A DNA stretch of 64,000 bases from Phaseolus vulgaris (lineage: Eukaryota; Streptophyta; Magnoliopsida; Fabales; Fabaceae). Each line of letters opens with the position of its first letter. Position 1 is the stretch's first letter. The DNA lies in assembly GCF_000499845.2 (NCBI RefSeq), contig NC_023751.2, positions 13,982,280-14,046,279 of the forward strand. The letters are read 5' to 3'. A program made the translations under genes and the position numbers. Below, one piece after another: positions 38,588-50,200 of the stretch. A model generated the notes under the pieces. That model searched no databases. It saw only the letters and a list, made by a program, of their open reading frames with translations, and was not told where the DNA came from.

Positions 38588-39060
38588 GGCTCCGTTTGTT
38601 ATTATTTTTATTTAAAATAAGATTATAATTCAAATATAAAAACATAATTAAAACTGTAAAAAAATTATTATTATAAAATAACATAATTATAAATAATAAT
38701 AATAAAATTATATTATAATTATATTAATTATAAAAAATAAAGATAAAAATAATAATGTTATTTAATTTATAAATAAATAATCTAATTAATTTTTTAATAA
38801 TTTTTAAATATAAAAGTAAATTTGTAAGTTTATAATTTTATCAATTAAAAAAATATAATTTTAATTACACCTATCTCATCATTCATTTATTTTATTTTTT
38901 ATTTTTTTGGTCGGCATCTATCTCATCACTCATAAATTTTCTTTATACTTTTTACTTTATTTACCTTAATTTAAAAAAGCTCATTTTTCATTCAGTTCAT
39001 CTCAAATTCACTCTCTCAAATCTACTCCATAATCCAAATAAAACATAAATAAGAATAGCC
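38588..39060. mobile_element. Tourist-like (PIF/Harbinger) MITE-type element, 473 bp
   Basis: The left end GGCTCCGTTTGTTATT and the complement of the right end (GGCTATTCTTATTTATG) begin alike. TTAA occurs on both sides (38584-38587 and 39061-39064), consistent with the TTA/TAA target choice of PIF/Harbinger elements. The interior is nearly pure A/T on the left and CT-rich on the right, and matches in reverse orientation the element at 43633-44324. Confidence 0.6.
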
Positions 39061-39458
39061 TTAAGTTTTTAGTCTACATATATAATGACTTTCAAAGTTA
39101 TTGTAAAATTCGGAATACAGAGTTAACTTTATTGACTTCTGAATTCAATAATTTGGAAGTTATTTTTGGATTTATAGAAGACTTTCGAATTGTAAAATTC
39201 ATAAGTCAACTTTGCATTTTGAATTCTACAGTTTGAACGTCATTTCTAAATCCAAAAATACTTCTGAGTTATAGAATTCAAAATACAAAAGAAAAAGAAT
39301 ATTTTTGAGATTACAATAATTATGAGGCTGCAGAAAAAAAAAACTATGAAGGTGTAGGAGAAATTCCCAAAAAACTCAAGGAACTCTTCTATAAAACAAA
39401 TTGAAGGGGAGCCCAAAGGTCCACATGTTGTTGGATCTTTAGCCCAATTGTTAGATGT
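39061..39458. other. repeat-derived DNA with decayed palindromic units
   Basis: Words such as AATTCGGAATACAG, CTTCTGAATTCAATAATTTGG and CTTTCGAATTGTAAAATTC at 39105-39300, and GAAGGTGTAGGAGAAATTC near 39350, look like an eroded relative of the next element. Confidence 0.4.
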
Positions 39459-39937
39459 CTAACTCTAGGCTGCTTCTTCCTGCACCTTCATACCTTCTTG
39501 TGCCACCCCCATAAATTTTTCGTATTCCAAAAATACCCTTTTCAATATTCCGGATTACATAATTTGGAAGTCTTTTTTCTAGATTCAGAATTAGCTTATG
39601 GATTATGTAATCCGGAAGTCTTTTGTGATTAGCTTCCGGATTTCATAATCCGAAAGTATTTTCTATACATAAGATTAACTTCCAGATTATGTAATCCGGA
39701 AGCCTTTTTTTCAGATGTGTTATTAGCTTTCGGATTACATAATCCGGAAGTCTTTTCTAAATATGAAATTGAATTCTGGATTATGTAATCCGGAATATAT
39801 CCGGATTACATAATCCATAGGCTTATTATTTCAAACCCAAGGGGGTGAAAAGAAAAGGATAAAATTGTATTTTCATATTTAGTATGGGGGTGGCACAAGA
39901 AGGTATGGAGGTGTAGGAAGAAAGAGTCCTAACTCTA
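39459..39937. mobile_element. non-autonomous Mutator-like element with seven CCGG palindromes, 461 bp
   Basis: The element spans 39468-39928 and is flanked by exact 9-bp copies of CTAACTCTA (39459-39467 and 39929-39937). The terminal inverted repeats (GGCTGCTTCTTCCTGCACC and, reversed, GACTCTTTCTTCCTACACC) extend about 45 bp inward to GTGCCACCCCCATA. Between them lie seven imperfect palindromes of about 22 bp based on TTCCGGATTACATAATCCGG, at about 39548, 39597, 39632, 39678, 39727, 39774 and 39800. Their cores mostly alternate between ATTACATAAT and ATTATGTAAT. There is no coding capacity. The 9-bp duplication places it in the Mutator superfamily. Confidence 0.9.
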
Positions 39938-40477
39938 AATAGGCAAATTCTTCCTCCACTCCATGTATTTTTCCTCAACTCCATGTTTTCTTCATGCACC
40001 TCCATACTTCTAAAAATATCAAAGTTATCCTTTTTCATTGGCATTTCTTTTAATTATGGAATATGGAATGTGGAGACTTCACATATTACAAAATCGAAAA
40101 ATTAACATTTGTGATTTTATGTATTCTGAAATGTGCAATTTAATATACAAAATTTGTATTTTGGATTGCACAATAAAAAATAAAAAATTTATATTCTAGA
40201 CAGGGCAATATTACATTAGTATTTTTGGTATAGATATATGGGAGTAGGATTATAAGATTATTGTACCGATAGGTTTATGTGCTTTAGATGATTTAGTCAA
40301 TGTATTATAATGTGTAAGAGATGAGATTTTGTAGCGAAGAATAACTCCCAACTTTTAACGTGTAATGAGTGCAGTCACGCTTGTTTTTTGATATCGAAGT
40401 GCAACTATTTGTTGTTGAAATAATTGAAAGATTTTTGTGTTGGTTTTACGAGGAGGTTTGAATATGGGTGATGATAT

Positions 40478-40658
40478 TTTGACACCCTGCTCCACTTTAC
40501 ACCCACAACTAAATATTAAAATTTGTAATAAAAAATGAAAAAATCTCTTTAATGAAAATATAGGCAAAATGTAAAATGTTAAAATAATTTTCAAAATTAA
40601 AAAAACAAAAAAAAAATATTAATATTTAGTGGGTGTAGGGTGGAGCATGAGGTGTAAA
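40478..40658. mobile_element. MITE, 181 bp, with inverted ends of about 30 bp
   Basis: Left end TTTGACACCCTGCTCCAC...TTTACACCCAC and right end GTGGGTGTAGGGTGGAGCATG...GGTGTAAA are imperfect reverse complements around a short AT-rich core. The target duplication is unclear, so the superfamily is not assigned. Confidence 0.6.
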
Positions 40659-41258
40659 AAAACCATTTTCCTTTGAATATACTAATAAAGAGAGGTAGAA
40701 GAAGTTGCAAGAGGTAAGAGCTGAATTGAAGAGTGATTTGCAAGTGAAACAATGAGATGCACCAAAAATTTGACATCTCTACACCTAAAAAACATCTCAC
40801 CAACACTCCCTTTCAAAAGATTATGTTATGTGATGTAGAATGGTAGAATGGAGGTGTAGCATCACCTAATCCAAAATTTACAAATTTTAACTTTAATTCT
40901 CTCTTTCTTTTTCACTCTCTTTCTTTCAAACATATTTTTTATTGAATAAGTAATTTAAAATAAAGAAATAAACATATTTAAATAATAATACATTTACAAC
41001 TCACATTTCATACAACAACTTTATATATATAAATATATTTATTTCTAAGTCTACCAAATAAAAAATATATATAAATATATTATATTTTGATAAGAATAAT
41101 AAAGTAAGTGAAAAAAAAGTAGGTGAAGGGTGGGGTATGTGTAATAAGGACAAGTTGTTGAAAAGAATGAAAGGTGAAGCAGTGAGTTTATATTCTGAAT
41201 TCTCTCATCTCAATCGCAATCGCAATCTCATCTCTTCTCATCAACGCTGCTAAGCCCA
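40659..41258. other. intergenic region and promoter side of the MAPR gene
   Basis: Includes AT-rich DNA and a GGTGTAG/GGGTGGGGTATG-bearing stretch (40845-41150) that may be a decayed relative of the preceding MITE. The leader before 41259 has repeated CAATCG words. Confidence 0.4.
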
Positions 41259-41561
41259 ATGGACCTCACACCTCACCAGCTCAGCCAGTACAACGGCACC
41301 GATCCCTCCAAGCCCATCTACGTCGCCGTCAAGGGCCGCGTCTACGACGTCACCACCGGAAAATCCTTCTACGGTCCCGGCGGCGCCTACGCCATGTTCG
41401 CCGGCAAGGACGCCAGCAGAGCCCTCGCCAAGATGAGCAAGAACGACGACGACATCTCGCCCTCCCTGGACGGCCTCTCGGAAAAGGAGATCGGAGTTCT
41501 CAACGATTGGGAGAACAAGTTTCAAGCTAAGTATCCTGTGGTTGGTCGCGTTCTCAATTGA
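41259..41561 (+). CDS. membrane-associated progesterone receptor (MAPR)-type cytochrome b5-like haem/steroid-binding protein, 100 aa
   Basis: Single-exon gene for exactly 100 residues. The whole protein is one cytochrome b5-like haem/steroid-binding domain of the MAPR class: LTPHQLSQYNGTDPSKPIY, VAVKGRVYDVTTGKSFYGPG, then GAYAMFAGKDASRALAKMS and NDWENKFQAKYPVVGRVL. The conserved Tyr residues and the insertion typical of MAPRs, rather than the two haem His of true cytochrome b5, are present. There is no N-terminal membrane anchor, so it matches the short soluble plant members (I recall Arabidopsis At2g24940/MAPR2, also 100 aa). The ATG context is CCCAATGGA. The coding region is GC-rich. A possible polyadenylation signal AATAAA is at 41695-41700. 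Confidence 0.92.
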   Translation: MDLTPHQLSQYNGTDPSKPIYVAVKGRVYDVTTGKSFYGPGGAYAMFAGKDASRALAKMSKNDDDISPSLDGLSEKEIGVLNDWENKFQAKYPVVGRVLN

Positions 41562-42225
41562 TTCACTCTTCTTCTTCTTCTCCTTCTTCTTCCCTTTCTA
41601 TCGCCATCTCTTTGTTTCTCTGTTTCTGTAACTGAACTCAATCCATCACCCTCAATCTCACCCTAGTAGTAACAATAATAGTGATAATACTAGCAATAAA
41701 ATTTCTCTGTCCATGCTCTGGGTAAGGGATTCCGTTTCTCCTCCTGTTGCTTTTCCAATTTGGGTTTGCCTTGTGTTTCCTCCAGGACTACAAATCTTCC
41801 TAAAACCTAATATTTATCGCTGGTATCATCTATGTATGAAGGGGTGAAAGGAGACAAAATAAAACAGAGAGAAATAAATCAGATTTTTTTTTTATCAATT
41901 CTTCATTATCTGCTGTTTCTTTTATTGAACTATAGATTGTTTTATCAGATTTATCCTATTTATTGTGAAAGTGATTTGATTTCTAGGATTTAGTATTATA
42001 TTGGCGAGATTTGAATATTTTTCTTAGAACTTTTGATTGATTTGAAAAAGCAGATAACCCTCTCATTGCATGTTCAGAATCTCTTTGTCAAGAAAAGATT
42101 TAGGCAGAGACAAAAATTAAGCTGAGATGTAACATACCTAGAGTGCAGTTTTCATGGCTCTCAACCATGTATTGTGAAAGGAATCATCAAAGATTTGACC
42201 TTTTAAACTATGCCAATAACTCAGA

Positions 42226-42464
42226 GAAAGATAATTAATGTGACCATACTGTGTAAAGTCTGTTAAAGATCATTGATTAATCAGATTTTTATTAACAATG
42301 ATACTTGTTCTGACTTCAAATCTGTGTGTCTCTTTGCTTAGGAAAAAAACCCTTCAAGAAACAATTATTTTTTCTTTCAACCAAATACAGGGAAAGAGAA
42401 TTCATGTGACCATACTGTGTAAAGTCTGTTAAAGATCATGGATTCATCAGATTTTTATTAAAAA
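42226..42464. repeat. direct repeat downstream of the MAPR gene
   Basis: Two copies of about 73 bp (42226-42298 and 42392-42464) share a perfect 36-bp core (42238-42273 and 42404-42439) beginning ATGTGACCATACTGTG. No terminal repeats or coding were seen. Confidence 0.85.
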
Positions 42465-43632
42465 TTGTAATGTTTTTCACCAAAGACTATGTTCTGCTCC
42501 TCCCATCTTTGAATTTGGGTATCCCGTGAATTTGCTGTTTTCAGATATCTGATTAACAATGATGCTTGATGAAAATATACACTTACAAACGTGATTTAGG
42601 AGGTGTAAAGGTCACAATCAGAGAGAAATGAAGGAATTTGCTCTGCTATTTGCTGAATTATCATCTCTCTTGCACATAGAAATCCATGATTTAACTCATA
42701 CCATTCATATCACCTGGCTCATCAATGAGTATGAGTTGCTATAGTGTGTAAGAATTGTCTGCAGTGTAAGTGTTCATGGCTGAGTTAATATTGTGTTGGT
42801 AAATGATTTTTGAGAGGCATATATATACACAATATCAATGGAGGAAGGAAGCATATAGAAAATGTCTCACAGAAGTTATGCTATATGTATCATTTTTTAT
42901 TAAAGCATGTTCAAGATTGGATCAAGTGATGATTATGTTATTTTTGCCGTGGTTAATGATTCTCATACCATTTTTGGTTGTTTATAACTATAAATAAATT
43001 GTGTTTCATGGAGAGAGAAAATTAAATGAGAAAAATAAAATAAGAACTATTTGGTTTGAGAGAAATAGAATTAAAAATAGAGAAATTAATTGTATTATAA
43101 ATAATTGTATCTTTTAAATACATTTTTATTTTTTTATAGTTGTTGGAAAACACAATAAAAAAACAAAATGTAAGAAAGGTTTTTCGTGATTTTTAACTGC
43201 CGGTGGACGCCAAACAAAAAATGGCAGCTTTTCTAAAGTATCATAAAATGTCGTTGGTTGGTGAGTCTCTACTTCTCTTTCAATATTATTTTTTTTCCTT
43301 TTTCTTTAGTTCTTTATACTAAAATAGTGAAAATACTTACATATTGGGTTGACAACTTTTCACGCTGAAAATATAATTAGAAAAACATTTTTAATAGAAG
43401 TAAAACAGTTAGGAAAATTTTATAAGTAAAGAAAAAATTGTACAAAACTATGTACATCAGTTATAAAAGTTCGTATTTTATTTATGTATTAATATCGATA
43501 ATGCAAAAGGTGAATCAGAAAAAAAGATAAAAATAACTATAATGGTTAATGATATAAAGTAACAAAAAGAGATATAAAATAAATAAACAAATAAATAGAG
43601 ATACATTGCGGCCAGAGCGATTTTATTTTTTA
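42465..43632. other. intergenic DNA
   Basis: No gene or recognised element. Confidence 0.45.
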
Positions 43633-44324
43633 GGCTTTGTTTGGATTAGGGAGTGGAAATGAGGGAGTGGATTTGTGATGATTTGAAAGGAAAGTGTAAA
43701 GAAAGTTAGGGTGTTTGGATTAAGGTAAATAAAGTGTAAAGTGGGAGGAAAGTTTATGAAAGTTTGTAAGTGATATGATGGGTGTGATTGAAATTGTATT
43801 TTTTTTAATTGATAAAACTGTAACTTTACATATTTGTCCTTACATTTAAAAATTGATAAAAAAATTAATTTTATTTATTTATTTATAATATTATTTAAAT
43901 ATTTATAATTATAAATATTTGATAAAAAATATTTTTATATTAAATAACATTATTATTATTATTTTTAGTTTTTTTAATTAATATAATTATTATATAAATT
44001 TATTTTTTTTATTATTAAAAAGTATTAATTATGTTATTTTAGAAGAATTTTTTTTTTATAATCTTAATTATATTTTTTATATTTAAATTATAATTCTATT
44101 TTAAATAAAATAATAATATTTTATTTAAAATAAAAAAGGGTAAAATAGTAAATTGTAATTAATTAATTAAAAATATACATGTATATTCAACTTTCTTCAC
44201 AACTTAGCGAAGAAAGTTTAGAGCGTGAATTTTTTTTGAATTCCGTGTCATTTTACATTGGTTTTCGAGCTTTCCATTGGCACAGTGAAACTTTACTTTT
44301 CTTTGCACAGAAACAAACAGGGCC
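43633..44324. mobile_element. Tourist-like (PIF/Harbinger) element, 692 bp
   Basis: The left end GGCTTTGTTTGGATTAGG and the reversed right end GGCCCTGTTTGTTTCTG are of the Tourist type. TTA flanks both sides (43630-43632 and 44325-44327). The interior contains a GAGTGGA/AAAGTGTAAAG-rich part and a long A/T part that match the reverse complement of the element at 38588-39060, so the two are relatives in opposite orientation. Confidence 0.65.
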
Positions 44325-44382
44325 TTAGTCCTCATTACTGGATTGACTAAAGGTCAATGTCTCCATCAATTTGACTAACAAC

Positions 44383-44690
44383 GCAAAATCTAGTTACGAA
44401 GCTAATCTATGATTAAGAGTTAGGTAATGTATTATTAAACACAGTTCAACTATCTAATCTGACCTAATAAGAAATATTCATTAAAATAATATAAATAACA
44501 CACATTCCAAAATTTAGGTACATCCAGTGCTCTGACAACCGAGCGCCGAATATTTTTACTGACTTAATCTGCTGCATATACCATCCGAGTCTGGACTACG
44601 AGAACAGTGAAAGGTAAGACAAGTAAGGAGGAATAAAGAGTTTGTAAGGAAAGAAGGTAAAGTGTAATGCGACCCACCAACCAACTAATG
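44383..44690 (+). mobile_element. LTR relic, family shared with 55610-55870
   Basis: Contains TTAGGTAATG..., then an ATTCATTAAAATAATATAAATAA-type segment, then GTGCTCTGACAACCGAGCGCC and TTTACTGACTTAATCTGC. The same order with mismatches recurs at 55625-55800. Typical of diverged legume LTRs; no ends could be defined. Confidence 0.55.
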
Positions 44691-44735
44691 AAGGAGAAGA
44701 GTATTCTAAATAGTTTTTTGACCCCAAAACATATA

Positions 44736-44905
44736 GGCAATTGCTTCCTGCACCATATAATTGCACCCAATTACAGGAGAAAAGACAAAAATACCCTTAA
44801 CAAAATGGGGTACATATAAAATTATATTCCAGACCCCTTTCCGGAACACAATAATCTTTTCTGGATAAATTTTTCCAAAATGTATTATTTTCAATTCAGA
44901 ATTTT
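44736..44905. mobile_element. left-end fragment of the CCGG-palindrome Mutator-like family
   Basis: Starts GGCAATTGCTTCCTGCACC, the same terminus as the element at 52404, followed by TTTCCGGAACAC and TTTTCTGGATAAATTT units. No right end or matching 9-bp flank was found, so it is taken as truncated. Confidence 0.55.
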
Positions 44906-46475
44906 TTTATATTCATGAATGACTGTATAATCTTCTACTTAATATATTTTTTTTGAAAAATTAAAAAATACGTTTTTTCTAAATAAATTCACACAATAAT
45001 ATGCGGTGGTATCACTGTATAATTTATATTATCTCCGTTTAAAGTATGATTTGTAAGAATAGTAAATATAATTGTTCATACTAATCAACGTGAATCATAA
45101 AAACTTCAAATCTAATAAATATTAAAATTTCAAAATTAAAAAAAAAAACATTTTTCAAATAACATATTTTGAACTTTAGAACTACATAGTCCAAATAATT
45201 TTTTTTAAATATTTTCTTTAATTTCACATATATCTTTATTTTATTTTTGGAAAAAAAATAAACATTTCAAAAATCATATTTTTTTATATTTAATTAAAGG
45301 TATCATCTTACTATAAGCGTGATAGGTACTAACAATTTACATAACAAATTTCTTAACCTAAATCCAGTTTCATAAATTATTTTTTTCGATTTTTCTATAA
45401 TATTTCATAATATTTTAATTTTTTTTTTCATCGTCAGTGTTAACTCTATTATGACACACACTTATAACTTTGTTGTATAGTGAATGCAATTTCCATATGC
45501 TTTATTTTTAGTTTTTAACTCATTTTCTTTCGATAGTAATAAATTGGTTGTACATATTTGTTTTTATTTTATATTTCCGACTTATTTGATCTTTGCTCAC
45601 TATTTTAATAATAACTTTTTTGTATGTAGTTATTATTTTTTTGTTTTTTTTTAGTTTCATTAGACTTTACATTTTCAAAGTTTCAAAATGGACATATGGC
45701 TTGCTGAATTTTGAATTGTCTACTATTTTTTAGGATTTTGAAAGTTGAGGAAGATTTGCTGAAATTTTGTTAAGTAACATGCGAATTAACTTTTTTTTTT
45801 ATTAGCTTAAACCCTAATTGAACTTATGAACATAATTACAATCCACACCTAGGTCTACGTTCTTCATACCATTTAAATTTACGAAATTCTAAAGTTTTAT
45901 GAATTATCTTTTTATTTACTTTTTTTCTCAAAAGTTGACTTTTGGTCTTCTTTTTTTCTGAATTTTGCTTGTTGATTTTTATTTATGGAGAATTAAATAT
46001 TGATATTTAATTCACAAAGTCAAAATCAAACAAACCAAATTGAGTTTTAACCTATTGTTTATAGTTATAAGTTTTTCCTTCTCTTTTTTATAGTTTTGGG
46101 TTTGCATGTTGTTGTGATTGCAAATTGTGTGTTCTTAATTTAGAATCAAATTAGGAACCAGATGAATATTCATTTGATGATTAAATACATATTAGATTTA
46201 ATGATACTTTGATATAATTAGTATAATCCATTTACTTTATTAATTATTCAAACTTTAATGTGAAACTTTAGAGAAATGTGATAAAAGGATTCTTCGTAAC
46301 AAGCTTTCTATACCATAAATGATACCTTTTGGAATTTTCAGAACAAACTTCCAACCAAATCTCATTTTACTCTCTCTCTCTCTCTCTTCTTCTTTTTCTT
46401 CTTCCTCCAAAAGAGTGAACCAGTGTCAGGGACAACAACAGTGGGATGATGCAGCATGGGAGAGTAGTTTACTAT
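44906..46475. other. AT-rich intergenic DNA
   Basis: No gene seen. A (TC)n tract lies at about 46371-46386. Confidence 0.45.
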
Positions 46476-46933
46476 TTTTACAATGGCTGCTTCTTCCTGC
46501 ACCTCCATACCTTCTTGTGCCACCCCCATAAGTTTTTCATATTCCAAAAATACCCTTCTCAATATTCTGGATTACATAATCTGGAAGTCTTTTTCTAGAT
46601 CCAGAATTAGCTTATGGATTATGTAATCCGGAAGTCTTTTTGTGATTAGCTTTCGGATTACATAATTCAAAAGTCTTTTCTATACATAAGATTAACTTTT
46701 GAATTATGTAATCTGGAAGCTGTTTTTTCAAATGTGTTATTAGCTTCCAGATTACATAATCCGGAAGTCTTTTCTAAATATGAAATTGACTTCTGTATCC
46801 GGATTACATAATCCATAGGATTATTATTTCAAATTCAAGGGTGGAAAAAAAGAGGATAAAATGGTATTTCACATTTAGTATGTGGGTGGCACAAGAAGGT
46901 ATGGAGGTGTAAGAAGAAAGAGTCTTTTACAAT
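46476..46933. mobile_element. non-autonomous Mutator-like element with CCGG palindromes, 440 bp
   Basis: The element spans 46485-46924, flanked by exact 9-bp copies of TTTTACAAT (46476-46484 and 46925-46933). It is a close sister of 39468-39928: same ends (GGCTGCTTCTTCCTGCACC...GAAGAAAGAGTC), same order of palindromic units and same spacers, with a deletion near the sixth unit and several point changes in the CCGG cores (CTGG, TCGG, TTGA). It lies about 355 bp upstream of the Myb/SANT gene start. Confidence 0.9.
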
Positions 46934-47279
46934 ATGGGGTGCAGGAAGAAAAAAGCCTTGTGGTGATTTTAGTTGAATATTTAGGCCCAAGTCCAAGCCC
47001 TGATTATAAATGCAGCTATAACCAAACAAACGATGAATGCTGCGCGGGGCTTCATCCCTTATTCTGGATTAGGGTTAAGATTTCAATATTGCCCAAACTT
47101 GGACTCACCCCCTCTCACTTGACTCTCATCATCGCCACTGTAAAAGCCCCAAACTTTTTCCACCCCTTTTATGTTCAAACTCCAAAGTCGTGATTTTGAT
47201 GCTTCGAAATGCTTTTTATGCATGTGGGCACTGTTGCTGAAAAATACACGCAACTTTGGTGTTTGGTAAGCAACAAACA

Positions 47280-50200
47280 ATGAGTGGCCAAAGCCAAAGT
47301 TGTTTAAGCAATGGCACCGAACGATCAAGGATGCAGTGGACTCCATTAATGGAACGCTACTTCATTGATCTCATGTTGGAGCATTTGCAGAGAGGAAACA
47401 GGATTGGCCACACTTTCAACAAGCAAGCTTGGACAGACATGCTCACCTCGTTCAATGCCAACTTTGGTTCGCAGTTCGACAAAGATGTCTTGAAAACACG
47501 GTATGCCAATTTGTGGAAGCAGTTCAATGATGTCAAGAGTCTTCTTTCTGAATTCGGTTTTTCATGGGATGCTGCCCGGCAAATGGTCGTGGCTGATGAT
47601 GATTCTGCTTGGGATATTTATTTGAAATCTCACCCTGATGCTAGATGCTACAGAACAAAACCAGTGTTGAACTTTGATGATTTGTGTGCCATATATGGCC
47701 ACACTGTTGCTGATGGAAGATATAGTTTATCTAGCAATGACGTACGCCTTGATGATAAATTGCAAGAACTGCATTTGGGTGAGTATTGCTTCCACCCTAA
47801 TGCTTAGAACAGAGATTAAGTTAGAGTCAACGTAATGTCAACCAATAAAAAGTCCGGCTAGGCATGATTTTTAGAGTAGTTATTGTAAAAATAAAGAAAC
47901 TTTAACATACATAAGAATTTTTTATTGGCTGACACCATAAAAGCCCCTTAAACTCTCTCTACTTGTACTATTTTCTTTTGTTAACAGCATTTTTTTCCGG
48001 TGATAAGTGCAAGGAATTTAGTTAATTGTTTAGTAGTAATGGAAGCTGATGTTACTAATGTATTCTGTGATTGTAGCTGATGGAACAGGAGCCATCGCTA
48101 TACCAAGTAGTGAGCGTACCAGGACGGATTGGACTGCTTCTATGGACCAGTTTTTTATAGAGCTTATGGTTGATCAGTTGGGTAGGGGCAATCAAGTGGA
48201 CAATGGATTCAATAAAAAAGCTTGGACAGATATGCTAGCCATTTTCAATGCTAAATTTGGTTGTCAACATGGTAGAAGGGTTTTAAAGAATCGGTTCAAG
48301 AAACTGTTGAAATACTACCGTGATATAACAAATCTTGTAAAACAAGGCTTTTCGTGGAATGAACAACAACAAATGCTTTTGGCTGATGATGATTTCTGGG
48401 GTGCTTATGTCAAGGTATGTGATCAATAAGAATGAGCATAAGATATACATGATTCTCAGCACTGATTAACTTAAAAATTTTGTAGGCACATCCGCATGCA
48501 CGAATATATAGATCGAAAACTTTGCCAAACTATCGTGATTTAGAATTAATATTCAGAAACGTGTCTGAAAATGAGATCAGTAATTTGCAACTGGAGAAAA
48601 ATCATGAAGATGTCATATCAAAAAGAACAAAGGCTGGTGTGTATCAATGAAAAGCTTTCATCATCTTGTTCAATTTATTATGTTATTTTCTTGCATTCTC
48701 TAAAGCAAAATGATCAGTTTGCGCCATATCGGTCATGAAAAACTAATGAAGAATCGTCCAATATATTATTATACTTGTATGGAGGTGTAACTGAACATAA
48801 AAATATTTAAAGAAAAGAATTTGTTTGGAACGTGTGGGTTTTAAAATTTCAACTTCGAAAGAGAATTTCAGTTCCCCTTGTTGCAATTGTAACATTGTCA
48901 CTTCAGATGTATTTACTGCATGGAAATACCAAAGGCATGTTTGGTCTATAGGTGCTTTATATTTTTAACTAGTCAGAAACTTATATTTACGAATCTAATT
49001 GAGATGTGAGAATGTTTGAACAAGCTACATAATTAGCATGGGTAGATTGTATCTGGGATCCCTTTTCTTCTTTTGTCATTTATTGAATATGTTGTTATAA
49101 TTGATATCTTAGGCCTTAAGATCTTTGGAGAACTAAGTAGTTGCCTATGTGATCATGTACCTGAAGGTGAAGCAAAAGGAAATCGCAACCCAAATGGCAC
49201 TGACCGAACTAGAACATATTGGACACCCCTGATGGACCGATGCCTCATTAACTTGTTATTGGAGCAAGTGAAAGATGGAAATAGACTTGGGCAGACATTC
49301 ATTTCCCAGGCTTGGAATGACATGATTACATCTTTCAATGAACGATTCAATTCTCAATATGACAAAGATGTTCTGAAGAATCGTTACAAACATTTGAGGA
49401 AACAGTTCAATGATGTCAACCATCTTCTTCAGCATGGTGGGTTCTCATGGGATGATACAAGAGAAATGATTGATGCAGAGGATCATGTTTGGGATTCTTA
49501 TACAAAGGTGACCGACCCATTTCCTACTCTGATCAGGTTTCTTGTGACTTATTGTTCTATTATCACGTTAACATATAATTCATGCAGGCACACCCTGAAG
49601 CTCGATCGCTTAGAGTTAAAACCTTGCCCGACTACGGGAACTTGCGTATCATATTTGGAGCGAAAGGTACTGATACAAGATATCTCCATTTATTTAGCAC
49701 ATAATGCACAACTCAGTATAGACTTACCAGCATTGATAGCAGGCTTGTTTTTCACATTACTTGCTACAGTAAGGCATTATCTTGTATAACACAGGCTGGT
49801 AGATTGATGAGTGTGGCATGAATGTATTTAGTATTTTCCTTTACATCCCCAACTACCTGTTAGTTTCTGCTTCTAGAGGTTTCAAATTTTCTTTTCTGCT
49901 GATAATATTTATTTTACTTCGAGGCAAATTCTAAAGCAAACCTCTTATATCCAACCAAAATTTGGCATGAATTCAATATCACAAAGGTCAAGGGAATAAT
50001 TTCACAAATTACACCTAAAATTTTAAATATTAAGCAACAAATAGGCGTCAGGTTATTTTCTTTAACCTCCACATGCTTTCCTTCATTGGTTCTTTTCTTT
50101 TGTTTCCTAGCCAATTGGATGTTCAAAATTCTACACCAAATTGATTTAACCACTTAGGCTTAGGTTGTTGTGTTTGTTTTTCCTCTGAAGATGGAATGGA

